64,000 bases of DNA. Origin: an uncultured Cohaesibacter sp. GTDB lineage: Bacteria; Pseudomonadota; Alphaproteobacteria; Rhizobiales; Cohaesibacteraceae. The stretch covers positions 2,768,775 to 2,832,774 of the forward strand of contig NZ_OY781091.1 of the NCBI RefSeq assembly GCF_963676275.1, given 5' to 3'. This document shows, in pieces, positions 17,963-26,726 of this stretch (positions are counted from its first letter, which is position 1; each line of letters starts with the position of its first letter). The notes below the pieces were generated by a model that was given only the letters and a program-made list of their open reading frames with translations, made no database searches and was not told the origin of the DNA. Made by a program: the position numbers and the translations under genes.

Positions 17963-20032
17963 ATGTCTGCGTCTGACGATCTTTTTGCATCTGTGCCAAC
18001 ACCAAAGGGAAGCGCGCCCAAGCCGAAAGCCCCGAAGGCGGCTGATGTCGCGCCAAAAACCGAAGCCCGGAACAGTGCCCCTGCATCGGTTCCCGGCGTC
18101 AAGGCCGATTATACCGCAGCTGACATCGAGGTTCTTGAAGGGCTGGAGCCTGTACGCCGCAGACCGGGCATGTATATCGGCGGCACCGATGAGAAGGCAC
18201 TGCACCATCTGTTTGCCGAAATCATCGACAACTCGATGGACGAGGCCGTTGCTGGCTACGCTTCCTGGATCGAGGTGGAACTGCTGCCGGACAATGTGAT
18301 TGTCGTCACCGACAACGGGCGCGGCATTCCGGTTGACCCGCATCCCAAATTCCCCAACAAGTCGGCGCTGGAAGTCATCCTGACCACCCTGCATGCCGGC
18401 GGCAAGTTCGATTCCGCCGTCTATGAAACATCCGGCGGTCTGCATGGCGTTGGTGCATCCGTAGTCAACGCCCTCTCGGAAAGCATGTCGGTGGAAGTCG
18501 CCACCAACAAGAAGCTCTATCGCCAGAGCTTTTCGCGCGGCATCCCGACAGGGGCGCTGGAATTTCTCGGCGACGTGCATAATCGCCGCGGCACCAAGGT
18601 CACCTTCAAGCCGGACTATGAGATCTTCGGCAAGAAGCTGCGCTTCAAGCCCGAGCAATTGCTCAACATGTCCCGCTCGAAGGCCTATCTCTTCGGCGGC
18701 GTGGAAATCCGCTGGTCATGCGCTCCGGAATTGCTTGAACATTGCCCTGACGTGCCCGCCAAGGCGACATTCCATTTCCCCGAGGGCCTGAAAGACTATC
18801 TGGCAGCAACCCTTGGCAAGACCAATCTGGTCACTCAGGAGATCTTCGCCGGTCGCACGGAAAAGACATCGGGCCACGGAGCCGTGGAATGGGCCGTCTG
18901 CTGGTTTGGCGGTGACGGTTTCTTCAATTCCTATTGTAACACCGTACCGACCCCGGAAGGCGGCACCCATGAAAGCGGTCTGCGCACTGCCCTTCTGCGC
19001 GGTCTGAAGAATTATGCCGAACTGACCAGCAACAAGAAGGGTGCATTGATCAGTGCCGATGATGTGATGACCAGCGCCGGTGCGATGCTCTCGGTTTTCA
19101 TTCGCGAGCCCGAATTTGTCGGCCAGACCAAGGATCGTCTGGCAACCACGGCAGCCACCCGCATTGTCGAACAGGCCGTGCGCGACCAGTTCGACCACTG
19201 GCTTACCAATGCCCCGCAACAGGCCAACCGTCTGCTTGAATGGGTGATTGATCGCGCCGAAGAGCGCCTGCGCCGCCGCAAGGAAAAGGATGTCAGCCGC
19301 AAGTCTGCTGTGCGCAAGCTGCGCCTGCCGGGCAAGCTGGCCGACTGTTCACAGAATGCCAAGGGTGACACCGAACTCTTCATCGTGGAGGGCGACTCCG
19401 CTGGCGGCTCTGCCAAACAGGCCCGCAATCGAACGACGCAGGCCGTTCTTCCCCTGCGCGGCAAAATCCTCAACGTCGCCAGTGCCTCCAGCGACAAGCT
19501 CCATGCCAACCAGCTTCTGGCCGATCTGGTGCAGGCCCTCGGCTGCGGCACACGCAAGCAGTATAATGATGACGATCTGCGTTATGACCGCGTCATCATC
19601 ATGACCGACGCCGACGTCGACGGCGCCCATATCGCCTCGCTGCTGCTGACCTATTTCCAGCGTGAAATGCCGCAACTGATCCATAACGGCCATCTGTTTC
19701 TGGCGGTTCCGCCGCTTTATCGCATCAGTCAGGGTGGCAAGACCCTTTATGCCAGAGACGACATGCATAAGGATGAGTTGCTGGCCAAGGAATTCAAGGG
19801 CAAAGGCAAGATCGAAATCGGCCGGTTCAAAGGTCTGGGCGAAATGCGTTCGGACCAGCTCAAGGATACGACCATGGATCCGAAGAACCGCACATTGCTG
19901 AAAGTAAAAATCGTTGATATGGTTCCGGGACAAACGAAAGATGTCGTGATGCGACTGATGGGCAACAAACCGGAAGCGCGCTTTGAATTCATTCAGGAAA
20001 ATGCCGAATTTGCGACCGATCTTGACATCTGA
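17963..20032 (+). CDS. parE: DNA topoisomerase IV subunit B
   Basis: The 689-residue protein has a disordered N-terminal tail of about 50 residues, then the GHKL ATPase domain (EIIDNSMDEAVAG; GRGIPVDPH; YETSGGLHGVGASVVNALS) and the TOPRIM domain (LFIVEGDSAGGSAKQ; IIMTDADVDGAHI). It ends with the GyrB/ParE C-terminal motif GRFKGLGEMRSDQL. The GGTDE after RRPGMYI and the short overall length favour ParE over GyrB. With ParC it decatenates daughter chromosomes. It is followed at once by the TIGR02301 gene. Confidence 0.96.
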   Translation: MSASDDLFASVPTPKGSAPKPKAPKAADVAPKTEARNSAPASVPGVKADYTAADIEVLEGLEPVRRRPGMYIGGTDEKALHHLFAEIIDNSMDEAVAGYASWIEVELLPDNVIVVTDNGRGIPVDPHPKFPNKSALEVILTTLHAGGKFDSAVYETSGGLHGVGASVVNALSESMSVEVATNKKLYRQSFSRGIPTGALEFLGDVHNRRGTKVTFKPDYEIFGKKLRFKPEQLLNMSRSKAYLFGGVEIRWSCAPELLEHCPDVPAKATFHFPEGLKDYLAATLGKTNLVTQEIFAGRTEKTSGHGAVEWAVCWFGGDGFFNSYCNTVPTPEGGTHESGLRTALLRGLKNYAELTSNKKGALISADDVMTSAGAMLSVFIREPEFVGQTKDRLATTAATRIVEQAVRDQFDHWLTNAPQQANRLLEWVIDRAEERLRRRKEKDVSRKSAVRKLRLPGKLADCSQNAKGDTELFIVEGDSAGGSAKQARNRTTQAVLPLRGKILNVASASSDKLHANQLLADLVQALGCGTRKQYNDDDLRYDRVIIMTDADVDGAHIASLLLTYFQREMPQLIHNGHLFLAVPPLYRISQGGKTLYARDDMHKDELLAKEFKGKGKIEIGRFKGLGEMRSDQLKDTTMDPKNRTLLKVKIVDMVPGQTKDVVMRLMGNKPEARFEFIQENAEFATDLDI

Positions 20033-20042
20033 TGCAAAGGCT

Positions 20043-20417
20043 ATGGCCTTGCTCCTGACATTGGCATGCTCTTTGTGCCTCACTCCCGTTCATGCAAAGG
20101 CGGCGGAGAATAATCTGCCTCCCTATGAGCAAAGCCTCAGACGCCTCAGCGCCGTTGTTGGCGCGCTGATGTTTCTTGATCCGCTGTGCAATGGCAGCGA
20201 TCCCAAGGACTGGTATCTGCAAATGGCCGCGCTGCTCGAAGCGGAAAATGCCGATGACACCCGCACAAGGCAGCTAAAGGACCGCTTCAATAAAAGCTAT
20301 CTCACCTATTCCAGCACTTATAAAAGCTGCAACGCGCAGGCAAAAATGATCACGCGCCTCTATCATGAAGAGGGTCAGTCACTGCTGACCACTTTAAAAC
20401 TTAAGCATGCACGTTAA
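20043..20417 (+). CDS. TIGR02301 family exported protein
   Basis: The 124-residue product starts with signal peptide MALLLTLACSLCLTPVHAKA. It carries the family pattern PPYEQSLRRLSAVVGALMFLDPLC, a WYLQM segment, RFNKSYLTYSSTYKSC and a final RLYHEEGQSLL. The two cysteines probably pair in the periplasm. TIGR02301 proteins are restricted to alphaproteobacteria and have no known function. Translation could also begin at an in-frame ATG at 19983 inside parE; I prefer 20043, just after the parE stop, with AAAGG before it. Position right behind parE suggests co-transcription. Confidence 0.8.
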   Translation: MALLLTLACSLCLTPVHAKAAENNLPPYEQSLRRLSAVVGALMFLDPLCNGSDPKDWYLQMAALLEAENADDTRTRQLKDRFNKSYLTYSSTYKSCNAQAKMITRLYHEEGQSLLTTLKLKHAR

Positions 20418-20632
20418 CCATCTGCACCAAATCTTAAGGAAAACCTTAACCTTTTGGTAACGAATTGCCCACAGCTCCGCAGAATCTGCTATCTCTTGAA
20501 CAAAGATAACAGAATCAAGGTCTTGAGATTTCGGCTAGGCTGGGCATTTGACGACCAACTTGCAATTGCATCATCCCTCTCCTCGCCCGTTTCTCAGACA
20601 AGACAGATATTACTCTCAGGAGACGCGCACAC

Positions 20633-20911
20633 ATGTCCGATCAAACCTTTACAAGCCAAGGGTCAGCCCCGGAAAAGGACATGCGCGAAATCGACAAGCA
20701 GAAGCAGCAGGCACTTTGCATTCTGGGCGATCTGTGGGATCAGGCATCCGATGATGGCCTCAATATCGATTGCCTTTCCCACGCCGCCCTGTTTCAGGCC
20801 CTGAGCAGCCTTGTTCTGGCCTATGGCGAAGAAAGCGTCGCCGAATTCTGCTCTGATTTGCCAAGCCGTATCCTGTGCGGAGACTATACGCTGGATCGCT
20901 GCATCCAGTAG
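20633..20911 (+). CDS. Small conserved hypothetical protein
   Basis: The 92-residue soluble protein is predicted almost entirely helical after residue 18. The core LWDQASDDGLNIDCLSHAALFQALSSLVLAYGEESVAEFCSDLP resembles a Rhizobiales hypothetical family as I recall it, with a helix-turn-helix-like outline but no clear DNA-binding residues. AGGAG lies 9 nt before the ATG, a strong start. No function is assigned. Confidence 0.75.
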   Translation: MSDQTFTSQGSAPEKDMREIDKQKQQALCILGDLWDQASDDGLNIDCLSHAALFQALSSLVLAYGEESVAEFCSDLPSRILCGDYTLDRCIQ

Positions 20912-21054
20912 ACATCCGGCAGAGCGCTGCCTCAGCCGGACTTGATTACAGCACAGAAGCAAATGGCACTTGCAATAGCCGGCGCTTCGGCTAACAATTC
21001 CGGAGATAAAATCCGGGCCCGAGCCCAGCGCATACAAGCCGACAGGTCTGCTCC

Positions 21055-21783
21055 ATGAAGCCAGCGCGCCATTCTGCCAAGACTGCCATTGCCGCCATCC
21101 TGCTCGGCCTGACATTGATGACAGATCCGATATGTGGGTCGGCACGCGCCGAGAGCGGCGTTACGATTGACGGCGTCATAAAGCTGCCGGACTATTCCGC
21201 CTCCAGTCAGGACGGTGCCTATTCCAATGGTCCGATCAGCTCAGGAGCCACAGTAGATGGCCGCCCCGTGGGCGCGCAGAGCGGGCAATTCTTCTCCAGC
21301 AGCTCAGCTCAAGGCCCCACCATTTACCGGGATCTGGACGCCCTGCCCGCCCCTGTCTGGCAAATGGTCATGGCGCTTCTGGACGCCAGTCAGGCCGAGA
21401 GCCTCGAAGCCTTGCGCGGCCCGATCGAAATGAACGAAATGCCGCCCAGCTTTGGTGCAACCGATCCCGACATCATCGATCCGATAAAACAGCTGCGGTC
21501 CCTTTCCGAAAGCGCTGAAGAGGGCGAAATACTCGCCGCACTCAACGCCATCCTGCAAAGCGGCTTCGTTCTGACCGACATTGGCACCCCTTACGAGGCC
21601 TATGTCTGGCCCTATTTCGCCTATTATGACATCCCGTCCCTGAATATGGCCCAAAGAGATGAGCTGCTCCAGCTACTCCCCCAAACGGCATTGGAACAAA
21701 GCCTGCGGAGCGGTCAATATAGCTATTTTCAATTGGGCATAAGTCCTGATGGCGTCTGGCAATATTTCTTCAAACAACAATAA
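21055..21783 (+). CDS. Exported protein of unknown function with conserved C-terminal YVWPYFAYY domain
   Basis: The 242-residue product has a signal peptide with probable cleavage near GSARAES. A Ser/Gly-rich linker (residues about 45-90) leads to a C-terminal globular domain: EAYVWPYFAYYDIPSL, ELLQLLPQTALEQSL and LGISPDGVWQYFF. I recall this aromatic-rich module in other Rhizobiales exported proteins, with no known function. The start has only a weak AGG upstream. It stands between two small conserved genes on the same strand. Confidence 0.75.
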   Translation: MKPARHSAKTAIAAILLGLTLMTDPICGSARAESGVTIDGVIKLPDYSASSQDGAYSNGPISSGATVDGRPVGAQSGQFFSSSSAQGPTIYRDLDALPAPVWQMVMALLDASQAESLEALRGPIEMNEMPPSFGATDPDIIDPIKQLRSLSESAEEGEILAALNAILQSGFVLTDIGTPYEAYVWPYFAYYDIPSLNMAQRDELLQLLPQTALEQSLRSGQYSYFQLGISPDGVWQYFFKQQ

Positions 21784-21899
21784 CGCCCAGAAAAAATGCA
21801 GGATCGTCTCTTTCACAAGGTTGAAATTAACTGTATTCTTTCCATATTTCAGGTTGCACGATGACGGCCCGCGCAGCAGCGCGGCAAAGGGGGACAAAA

Positions 21900-22370
21900 A
21901 TGGCATGGTCAAGAAGCGCCAGACAAAAGCGTGTTTTTGCTCCTTTGCATGCTGATCGTCACCAGCAATATGAACGCAAGAAGCAAAGCATTCGCCCCCA
22001 CAGAAGCCAAAGCTATGGCGATCTCGTCAGGCGCACCCTCTATTTCCAGCTCAGGCTTGCAGCGGACAATATTCGCGACATTCTTCTAAGCCCGCTTGCC
22101 GTTGTGGCCGCCCTTCTGGGGCTTCTCCGCCCGAGCGATCCCTCATGGGCACTTGATCGTCTGATGCTATTCGGGCGGGCGACGGATCGCTGGATCAATC
22201 TGTTCGAGGAAGATGATCCTGACCTGAAATCATCAAGAACCATCGACGATCTGTTCGATCATGTTGAAACCGAAATAAAGACAAAGCTGGATCCCGACAC
22301 CCCGGCAGAAGAGTCGACATGGGCGAGCAGTTTTGCCGCTTTTCAGGCTTCTCACCAAGCGCGCAAATGA
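21900..22370 (+). CDS. Hypothetical protein with one hydrophobic segment
   Basis: The 156-residue protein has a very basic N-terminus (about 50 residues rich in Arg/Lys/His), then a helix FQLRLAADNIRDILLSP and a hydrophobic stretch LLSPLAVVAALLGLL, probably a single membrane segment or monotopic hairpin. The C-terminal half is acidic. AAGGGGG six nt before ATG 21900 fixes this start over the longer frame from 21861. It lies upstream of the DEAD-box helicase. No family is assigned. Confidence 0.7.
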   Translation: MAWSRSARQKRVFAPLHADRHQQYERKKQSIRPHRSQSYGDLVRRTLYFQLRLAADNIRDILLSPLAVVAALLGLLRPSDPSWALDRLMLFGRATDRWINLFEEDDPDLKSSRTIDDLFDHVETEIKTKLDPDTPAEESTWASSFAAFQASHQARK

Positions 22371-22480
22371 TACAACCGCCTTTTGCAACAATAGGTTTCA
22401 ATAAAATCAATTGAAATTTGGGGAAAATTGTCCAAATCCCGCTTTTAACTCCGCAAATAAACCGTATTTGCCGCATTGCA

Positions 22481-22508
22481 TTGACAAATTCTCTCAAAAT
22501 CGTATGGT
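22481..22508 (+). promoter_or_regulatory. Sigma-70-type promoter of the DEAD-box helicase
   Basis: TTGACA (22481-22486) and TATGGT (22503-22508) are separated by 16 bp. Transcription from about 22515 would give an 85-nt leader before the helicase ATG, which could carry cold-shock control; no CSD-box was identified. Confidence 0.5.
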
Positions 22509-22600
22509 TCCGCCAACTTCTAAAACCTAAGCACGTCTTCAGGCTTACCCAATGTCGGGCAAAACCGTAGGCGATGCGCAACAACTGGTTCCATCATCTG

Positions 22601-24091
22601 ATGAATTTTTCGGATCTAGGTCTGAGTGAAAAAGTGCTCGCAGCAGTGCAATCTGCCGGGTACGAAAAGCCAACACCCATTCAGGAGCAGGCAATTCCTC
22701 ATGTTCTTGCCCGCCGTGATGTTCTGGGTGTTGCCCAAACCGGCACAGGCAAGACAGCCTCATTCACGCTTCCTATGCTTTCCCTTCTCGAAAGCGGACG
22801 CGCACGGGCGCGTATGCCTCGCACGCTCATTCTGGAACCGACCAGAGAATTGGCCGCTCAGGTGGAACAGAGCTTTGCTGTCTACGGACAGAATCATCGG
22901 CTCACCGTATCCCTTCTGATTGGTGGCGTCTCTTTTGCCGAACAGCTCAAGAAGCTGGATCGCGGCGCCGATGTTCTGATCGCCACGCCCGGTCGCCTTC
23001 TCGACCATTTCGAAAGAGGCAAACTGCTTCTGACTGGCGTGGAGACATTCGTCGTCGACGAAGCCGACCGCATGCTGGATATGGGCTTCATTCCCGACAT
23101 CGAGCGCATTTGCCAATTGCTGCCTTTCACACGTCAGACCGTCTTTTTCTCGGCAACGATGCCAAAGGAAATTCAGCGTCTGGCAGACCAGTTCCTGCAT
23201 AATCCGGTCAAGGTGGAAGTCTCTCCCGCCGCGTCCACGGCTAAGACAATCACCCAGCGCCTGATCTCTTCGGGCTCCAAGCCCTGGGACAAGCGCGCCG
23301 TTTTGCGCTCGCTGATCAATGACGCGAAGGATCTGACCAACGCCATCATTTTCTGCAACCGCAAACGCGATGTTGCAACAGTCTGCCGCTCCCTTTCCAA
23401 ACATGGCTTCAGCGCAGGCGCCCTGCATGGTGACATGGACCAGACCTCTCGCATGGCCACGCTGGACGGCTTCAAGAAGAATGAAATCACCCTGCTTGTT
23501 GCCAGTGACGTAGCCGCACGCGGACTGGATATTCCGAGCGTCAGCCATGTGTTCAACTTCGATTTGCCAACCCATGCGGAAGACTATGTGCATCGCATCG
23601 GGCGCACCGGTCGCGCAGGACGTTCCGGCTCTGCCGTTTCCATCGCAACAAAGGCCGACAAAAAATATATCGACGCCATTGAAGCGCTGACTGGCGACAC
23701 CATCGAATGGCTCGGTGAAAAAGACTTCACCTCCCGTTCCTCCGACAATGACGATCAGGAACAGGAAAAGCCGCGCAGATCACGCCGCACCCGCGGCAAG
23801 TCAAGAACCGATTCAGCAAAATCGGCTGACCATCAGCAGCCCAAAGCCGAAACAGCGCCAAAACCGGCCACCGCAAGCAGAAGCGAGCCGGTCCAGCAGC
23901 AGGAAAGCGGACGCAAACCGGGCGCTGCCCGCACCGAGCGGCCGGACAACAATATGCGAAACAACAGAAATCGCTCCAAGGACCGTGGTGAGCGCCAGAT
24001 TATCGGTATGGGCGACCATGTTCCGGCCTTCCTGCTTCAGCCAATTCGACCCACCAAAGGCAAAGCTGAGAAAAGCAACGGGACGGATTAA
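22601..24091 (+). CDS. DEAD-box ATP-dependent RNA helicase (RhlE-like)
   Basis: The 496-residue protein starts MNFSDLGLSEKVLAAVQSAGY with the Q motif PTPIQEQAI. Motifs in order are AQTGTGKT (I), PTRELAAQ (Ia), DEADRMLDMGF (II), SATMP (III), and HRIGRTGRAG (VI). After residue about 375 comes a basic, disordered tail rich in Arg, Lys, Ser and Gln, as in RhlE-type helicases, which would bind RNA. It likely remodels structured RNA during ribosome assembly or decay. A start 9 codons upstream is open but without support. Confidence 0.95.
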   Translation: MNFSDLGLSEKVLAAVQSAGYEKPTPIQEQAIPHVLARRDVLGVAQTGTGKTASFTLPMLSLLESGRARARMPRTLILEPTRELAAQVEQSFAVYGQNHRLTVSLLIGGVSFAEQLKKLDRGADVLIATPGRLLDHFERGKLLLTGVETFVVDEADRMLDMGFIPDIERICQLLPFTRQTVFFSATMPKEIQRLADQFLHNPVKVEVSPAASTAKTITQRLISSGSKPWDKRAVLRSLINDAKDLTNAIIFCNRKRDVATVCRSLSKHGFSAGALHGDMDQTSRMATLDGFKKNEITLLVASDVAARGLDIPSVSHVFNFDLPTHAEDYVHRIGRTGRAGRSGSAVSIATKADKKYIDAIEALTGDTIEWLGEKDFTSRSSDNDDQEQEKPRRSRRTRGKSRTDSAKSADHQQPKAETAPKPATASRSEPVQQQESGRKPGAARTERPDNNMRNNRNRSKDRGERQIIGMGDHVPAFLLQPIRPTKGKAEKSNGTD

Positions 24092-24179
24092 TCGTCCAGC
24101 CAGGCGCAAGTCTTGTTCAGCTCTTCTTAAGAATTACAGCGCACGAATCAAGTCTTACAACAATAGTTCAAGAATTAGA

Positions 24180-24211
24180 TCAGCCCCGACCAAGTTCGGG
24201 GCTTTTCTTTA
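24180..24211 (+). terminator. Terminator of the DEAD-box helicase
   Basis: AGCCCCGA, loop CCAAG, TTCGGGGCT, then TTTCTTT. It lies about 90 bp after the helicase stop codon. Confidence 0.88.
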
Positions 24212-24324
24212 CATGGAAGAAACTGGCCATTCTTGACAAAATTACCTAGCCTGTAAGGATTAACCAATTTAAACAATATTTATTTGACATTTTTAGGCGC
24301 AGCAGCACCAAACTCCTCACTCGT

Positions 24325-24339
24325 TTAACGTCGCCTTAA
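24325..24339. promoter_or_regulatory. Candidate CtrA box upstream of the GGDEF gene
   Basis: TTAA CGTCGCC TTAA matches the CtrA consensus TTAA-N7-TTAA exactly. It lies 53 bp upstream of the GTG start, in the promoter zone. One such match is expected by chance in a window this size, so position is the main support. Confidence 0.35.
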
Positions 24340-24391
24340 GCCTTGTACGACTAGTATTGAATACGATTTGGGGCGAAACCGAGGGGATTGC

Positions 24392-25480
24392 GTGACTAGT
24401 CACGTAGCAAACGCAATGGACAATAGCGATTTCAAACGCACATATATCTATGGTGAGTCTGCGCTGGGAAATCTGAAAAAAAATCAGATGCCGGCTTACC
24501 CTCGCAATTACGAGATATGGTACACCTACGCTGCGGGCTTTAATCGCGGATTGAACAAGGCAATCAACGATATTCTGCGCACCAACGGATCCATAACCCT
24601 TTCCCAGCTGGACGCGATTTACAACGAACATCTGGCTCCCAGCCGTCTGGGCGACCGCGTTGACGAAGTCGGCGGCAAGATTTCAAGTGAAATCCGTTCT
24701 ATTGTGCGGGAAGTCGAAGGCTATATTTCGGCAACAAGCCACTATGGCGACACCCTGATGGGCGCTTCGCACAATCTTTCCAAAACAGAAGATCGCAATG
24801 CCATCCGGGAAATTGTTTCTCAGCTGATTCAGGAAACCAAGGAAGCCGAAGAACAAAACCGCTCCTTGAGCGAACAGCTTGCAGCCTCTCAGGCGCAGGT
24901 GCAACAGTTGCGCGAGTCGCTGGATACGATCCGCTACGAATCCCTGACCGACGACTTGACCACCCTTGCCAATCGCAAGCATTTTGACCGCTCTCTTGAA
25001 CAGGCGCTGGAAGAAGCCGTCGAAAATGACGAGCCACTTTCCCTGCTGATGACCGATATCGATCATTTCAAGAAGTTCAACGACACATATGGTCACCAGA
25101 CAGGCGATCAGGTTTTGCGTCTGGTAGCTGTTGCGGTGAAACAAAATGTCAAGGGACGCGATGTTCCCTGCCGCTACGGCGGAGAGGAATTTGCCGTTGT
25201 CTTGCCAAACACCAATCTGCGTCAGGCAATTGCCGTTGCCGAAAGCATCCGCAAGGCTGTTATGGCAAAAGAATTGATCAAGCGCTCTACCGGAGAAAAT
25301 CTCGGACGCATCACCATTTCCATTGGCTGCTCCACGCTTTCCAAAGGCGACAGCATTCAGGATCTGATCGAACGCGCCGACCAGTCTCTCTACGCAGCAA
25401 AGCGCGGTGGACGCAACCTCGTCAAATGCGAAACCGACCCGGATGTCAACTTCCTGGCTGACGAAACCGGTGCAGCCTAA
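24392..25480 (+). CDS. Diguanylate cyclase (GGDEF domain protein)
   Basis: The 362-residue protein has an N-terminal helical domain (YGESALGNLKKNQMPAYPRNYEIWYTY) found in front of many alphaproteobacterial cyclases, a coiled coil (residues about 130-175) and a C-terminal GGDEF domain. The active motif is intact (RYGGEEFAVVL), and so are DIDHFKKFND and the GCS motif. The inhibitory I-site RxxD is K-G-R-D, so product inhibition may be weak. It makes c-di-GMP from GTP. GTG 24392 is chosen because GAGGGG lies 6 nt upstream; the ATG at 24416 has none. There is no membrane segment, so it is cytosolic. Confidence 0.93.
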   Translation: MTSHVANAMDNSDFKRTYIYGESALGNLKKNQMPAYPRNYEIWYTYAAGFNRGLNKAINDILRTNGSITLSQLDAIYNEHLAPSRLGDRVDEVGGKISSEIRSIVREVEGYISATSHYGDTLMGASHNLSKTEDRNAIREIVSQLIQETKEAEEQNRSLSEQLAASQAQVQQLRESLDTIRYESLTDDLTTLANRKHFDRSLEQALEEAVENDEPLSLLMTDIDHFKKFNDTYGHQTGDQVLRLVAVAVKQNVKGRDVPCRYGGEEFAVVLPNTNLRQAIAVAESIRKAVMAKELIKRSTGENLGRITISIGCSTLSKGDSIQDLIERADQSLYAAKRGGRNLVKCETDPDVNFLADETGAA

Positions 25481-25507
25481 GCCTGCCTTGGTCAAACAAT
25501 GAATATG

Positions 25508-25535
25508 CAAAAAGCGGCCTTGGGCCGCTTTTTTG
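25508..25535. terminator. Bidirectional terminator between the GGDEF gene and sufA
   Basis: AAAAGCGGCC, loop TTG, GGCCGCTTTTTT. A-run and T-run flank the stem, so it can end both the GGDEF transcript and the suf operon arriving from the other strand. Confidence 0.9.
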
Positions 25536-25589
25536 TTATCATAACGCATCTCGGTTCAAACGCATTCAGGCCATAAACCAAACAGGATA

Positions 25590-25976
25590 TCAGGCATTCT
25601 TGCGCATTGCTTCCAATGCAGAAGGGTCAACCGGCGTCAATTCGACGGATTCACCACAGCCACAAGCCGAAGTCTGATTTGGGTTATTGAAAGTTAGCCC
25701 AGAGCGAAACTTGGTCTGTTCATATCCAAGCTCTGTTCCAAGCAGGAACAGCACAGCCTTGGGATCGACATAGACTGCAACGCCCTTGTCCTCGACCAGA
25801 TCATCAGCCGGATTTGCATCCACGACCTTGTCCAGCACATATTCCATACCGGCGCAGCCGCCATTCTTCACCCCGATCCGGATGCCCTTGACGGGCTCAT
25901 CGGACGCTTCCACGATGGACCGGATGAAATCTGCGGCCTCGTCAGAGATCTTCAGAACCTGAAATTTCCCAACCAT
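25590..25976 (-). CDS. sufA: A-type Fe-S carrier SufA (HesB/IscA family)
   Basis: The 128-residue protein has the three conserved cysteines of A-type carriers: one in NGGCAGMEY and two in TSACGCGES near the C-terminus. It accepts clusters from SufBCD and passes them to apoproteins. It is the last gene of the suf operon, 297 bp after sufT, with no recognisable gene in the gap. AAAAGGAA precedes the ATG. Length and motifs are normal. Confidence 0.95.
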   Translation of the reverse strand: MVGKFQVLKISDEAADFIRSIVEASDEPVKGIRIGVKNGGCAGMEYVLDKVVDANPADDLVEDKGVAVYVDPKAVLFLLGTELGYEQTKFRSGLTFNNPNQTSACGCGESVELTPVDPSALEAMRKNA

Positions 25977-26273
25977 ATCCGTTCCTTTTCATAAGTCGTC
26001 ATGTGGCACACAAGCGCCAGATCAGACCGATCATTCAATACCGAAAATCTCGCCCCGAACAGTTAGCCCAGAGCAACCAGCCTAAAGCAACTGGCTCGGC
26101 GCGTCCTGCAATGAAGAGAATGCGACGACAAAAGCCTCTGCCCCTTTGCTGGAAGATGGCGATTGCATCGCGATTATCAAGCCCCTTCCATGGCGCTCCA
26201 TGCCGTCTCAAGGGCAAGATGACCATCTCCCTTGCAGACAAGAGCAATGGCCCAACATTGACATGATCAAGGC

Positions 26274-26666
26274 TCAGTACCAGTTGATCGCAATCTTTGC
26301 CTCTTCGCTCATCCGGTCCGGTGTCCATGGCGGATCAAACACCATATTGACCTTGACGACACCGACACCGGCAACCGAACTCACAGCATTCTCCACCCAT
26401 GACGGCATTTCACCAGCCACCGGACAGCCCGGCGCGGTCAGGGTCATATCGATTTCGACATTGCGATCATCATCAATATCAACCCGATAGATCAGGCCAA
26501 TCTCATAGATATCGGCGGGAATCTCGGGGTCATACACCGTCTTGAGAGCACCGACAATTTCGGAGGTCAGTCGTTCCAGCTCGGCTTCGGGAATAGCCGA
26601 AGTCTGCGCCATATTGGGAACATTTGGCTCAACGAACTCACTATCGCTCACTGTTTCACTCATCAT
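26274..26666 (-). CDS. sufT: SufT-like MIP18/DUF59 Fe-S assembly protein
   Basis: The 130-residue product carries the DUF59 core: TVYDPEIPADIYEIGLIYRVDI, then TAPGCPVAGEMPSWV with its single conserved Cys, and NMVFDPPWTPDRM near the end. SufT proteins help mature Fe-S enzymes. The N-terminal 25 residues are an acidic extension. Two adjacent ATGs (26666, 26663) could start it and neither has a clear Shine-Dalgarno sequence. It lies 60 bp downstream of sufS on the same strand. Confidence 0.92.
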   Translation of the reverse strand: MMSETVSDSEFVEPNVPNMAQTSAIPEAELERLTSEIVGALKTVYDPEIPADIYEIGLIYRVDIDDDRNVEIDMTLTAPGCPVAGEMPSWVENAVSSVAGVGVVKVNMVFDPPWTPDRMSEEAKIAINWY

Positions 26667-26726
26667 TTCGAACCCATATTTCTGTCTTTCACCCTATCAC
26701 AAAGGAACGGCTTGAGACCAATCCAT

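Noticed and set aside
20432-20450. TTAAGG-AAAA-CCTTAA as a CtrA site or terminator
   Set aside because: The TTAA spacing is 8 rather than 7 bp and no T-run follows, so neither reading is well supported.
26035-26328. Minus-strand frame in the sufT-sufA gap
   Set aside because: It overlaps the 3' end of sufT, lacks a ribosome binding site and resembles no protein family.
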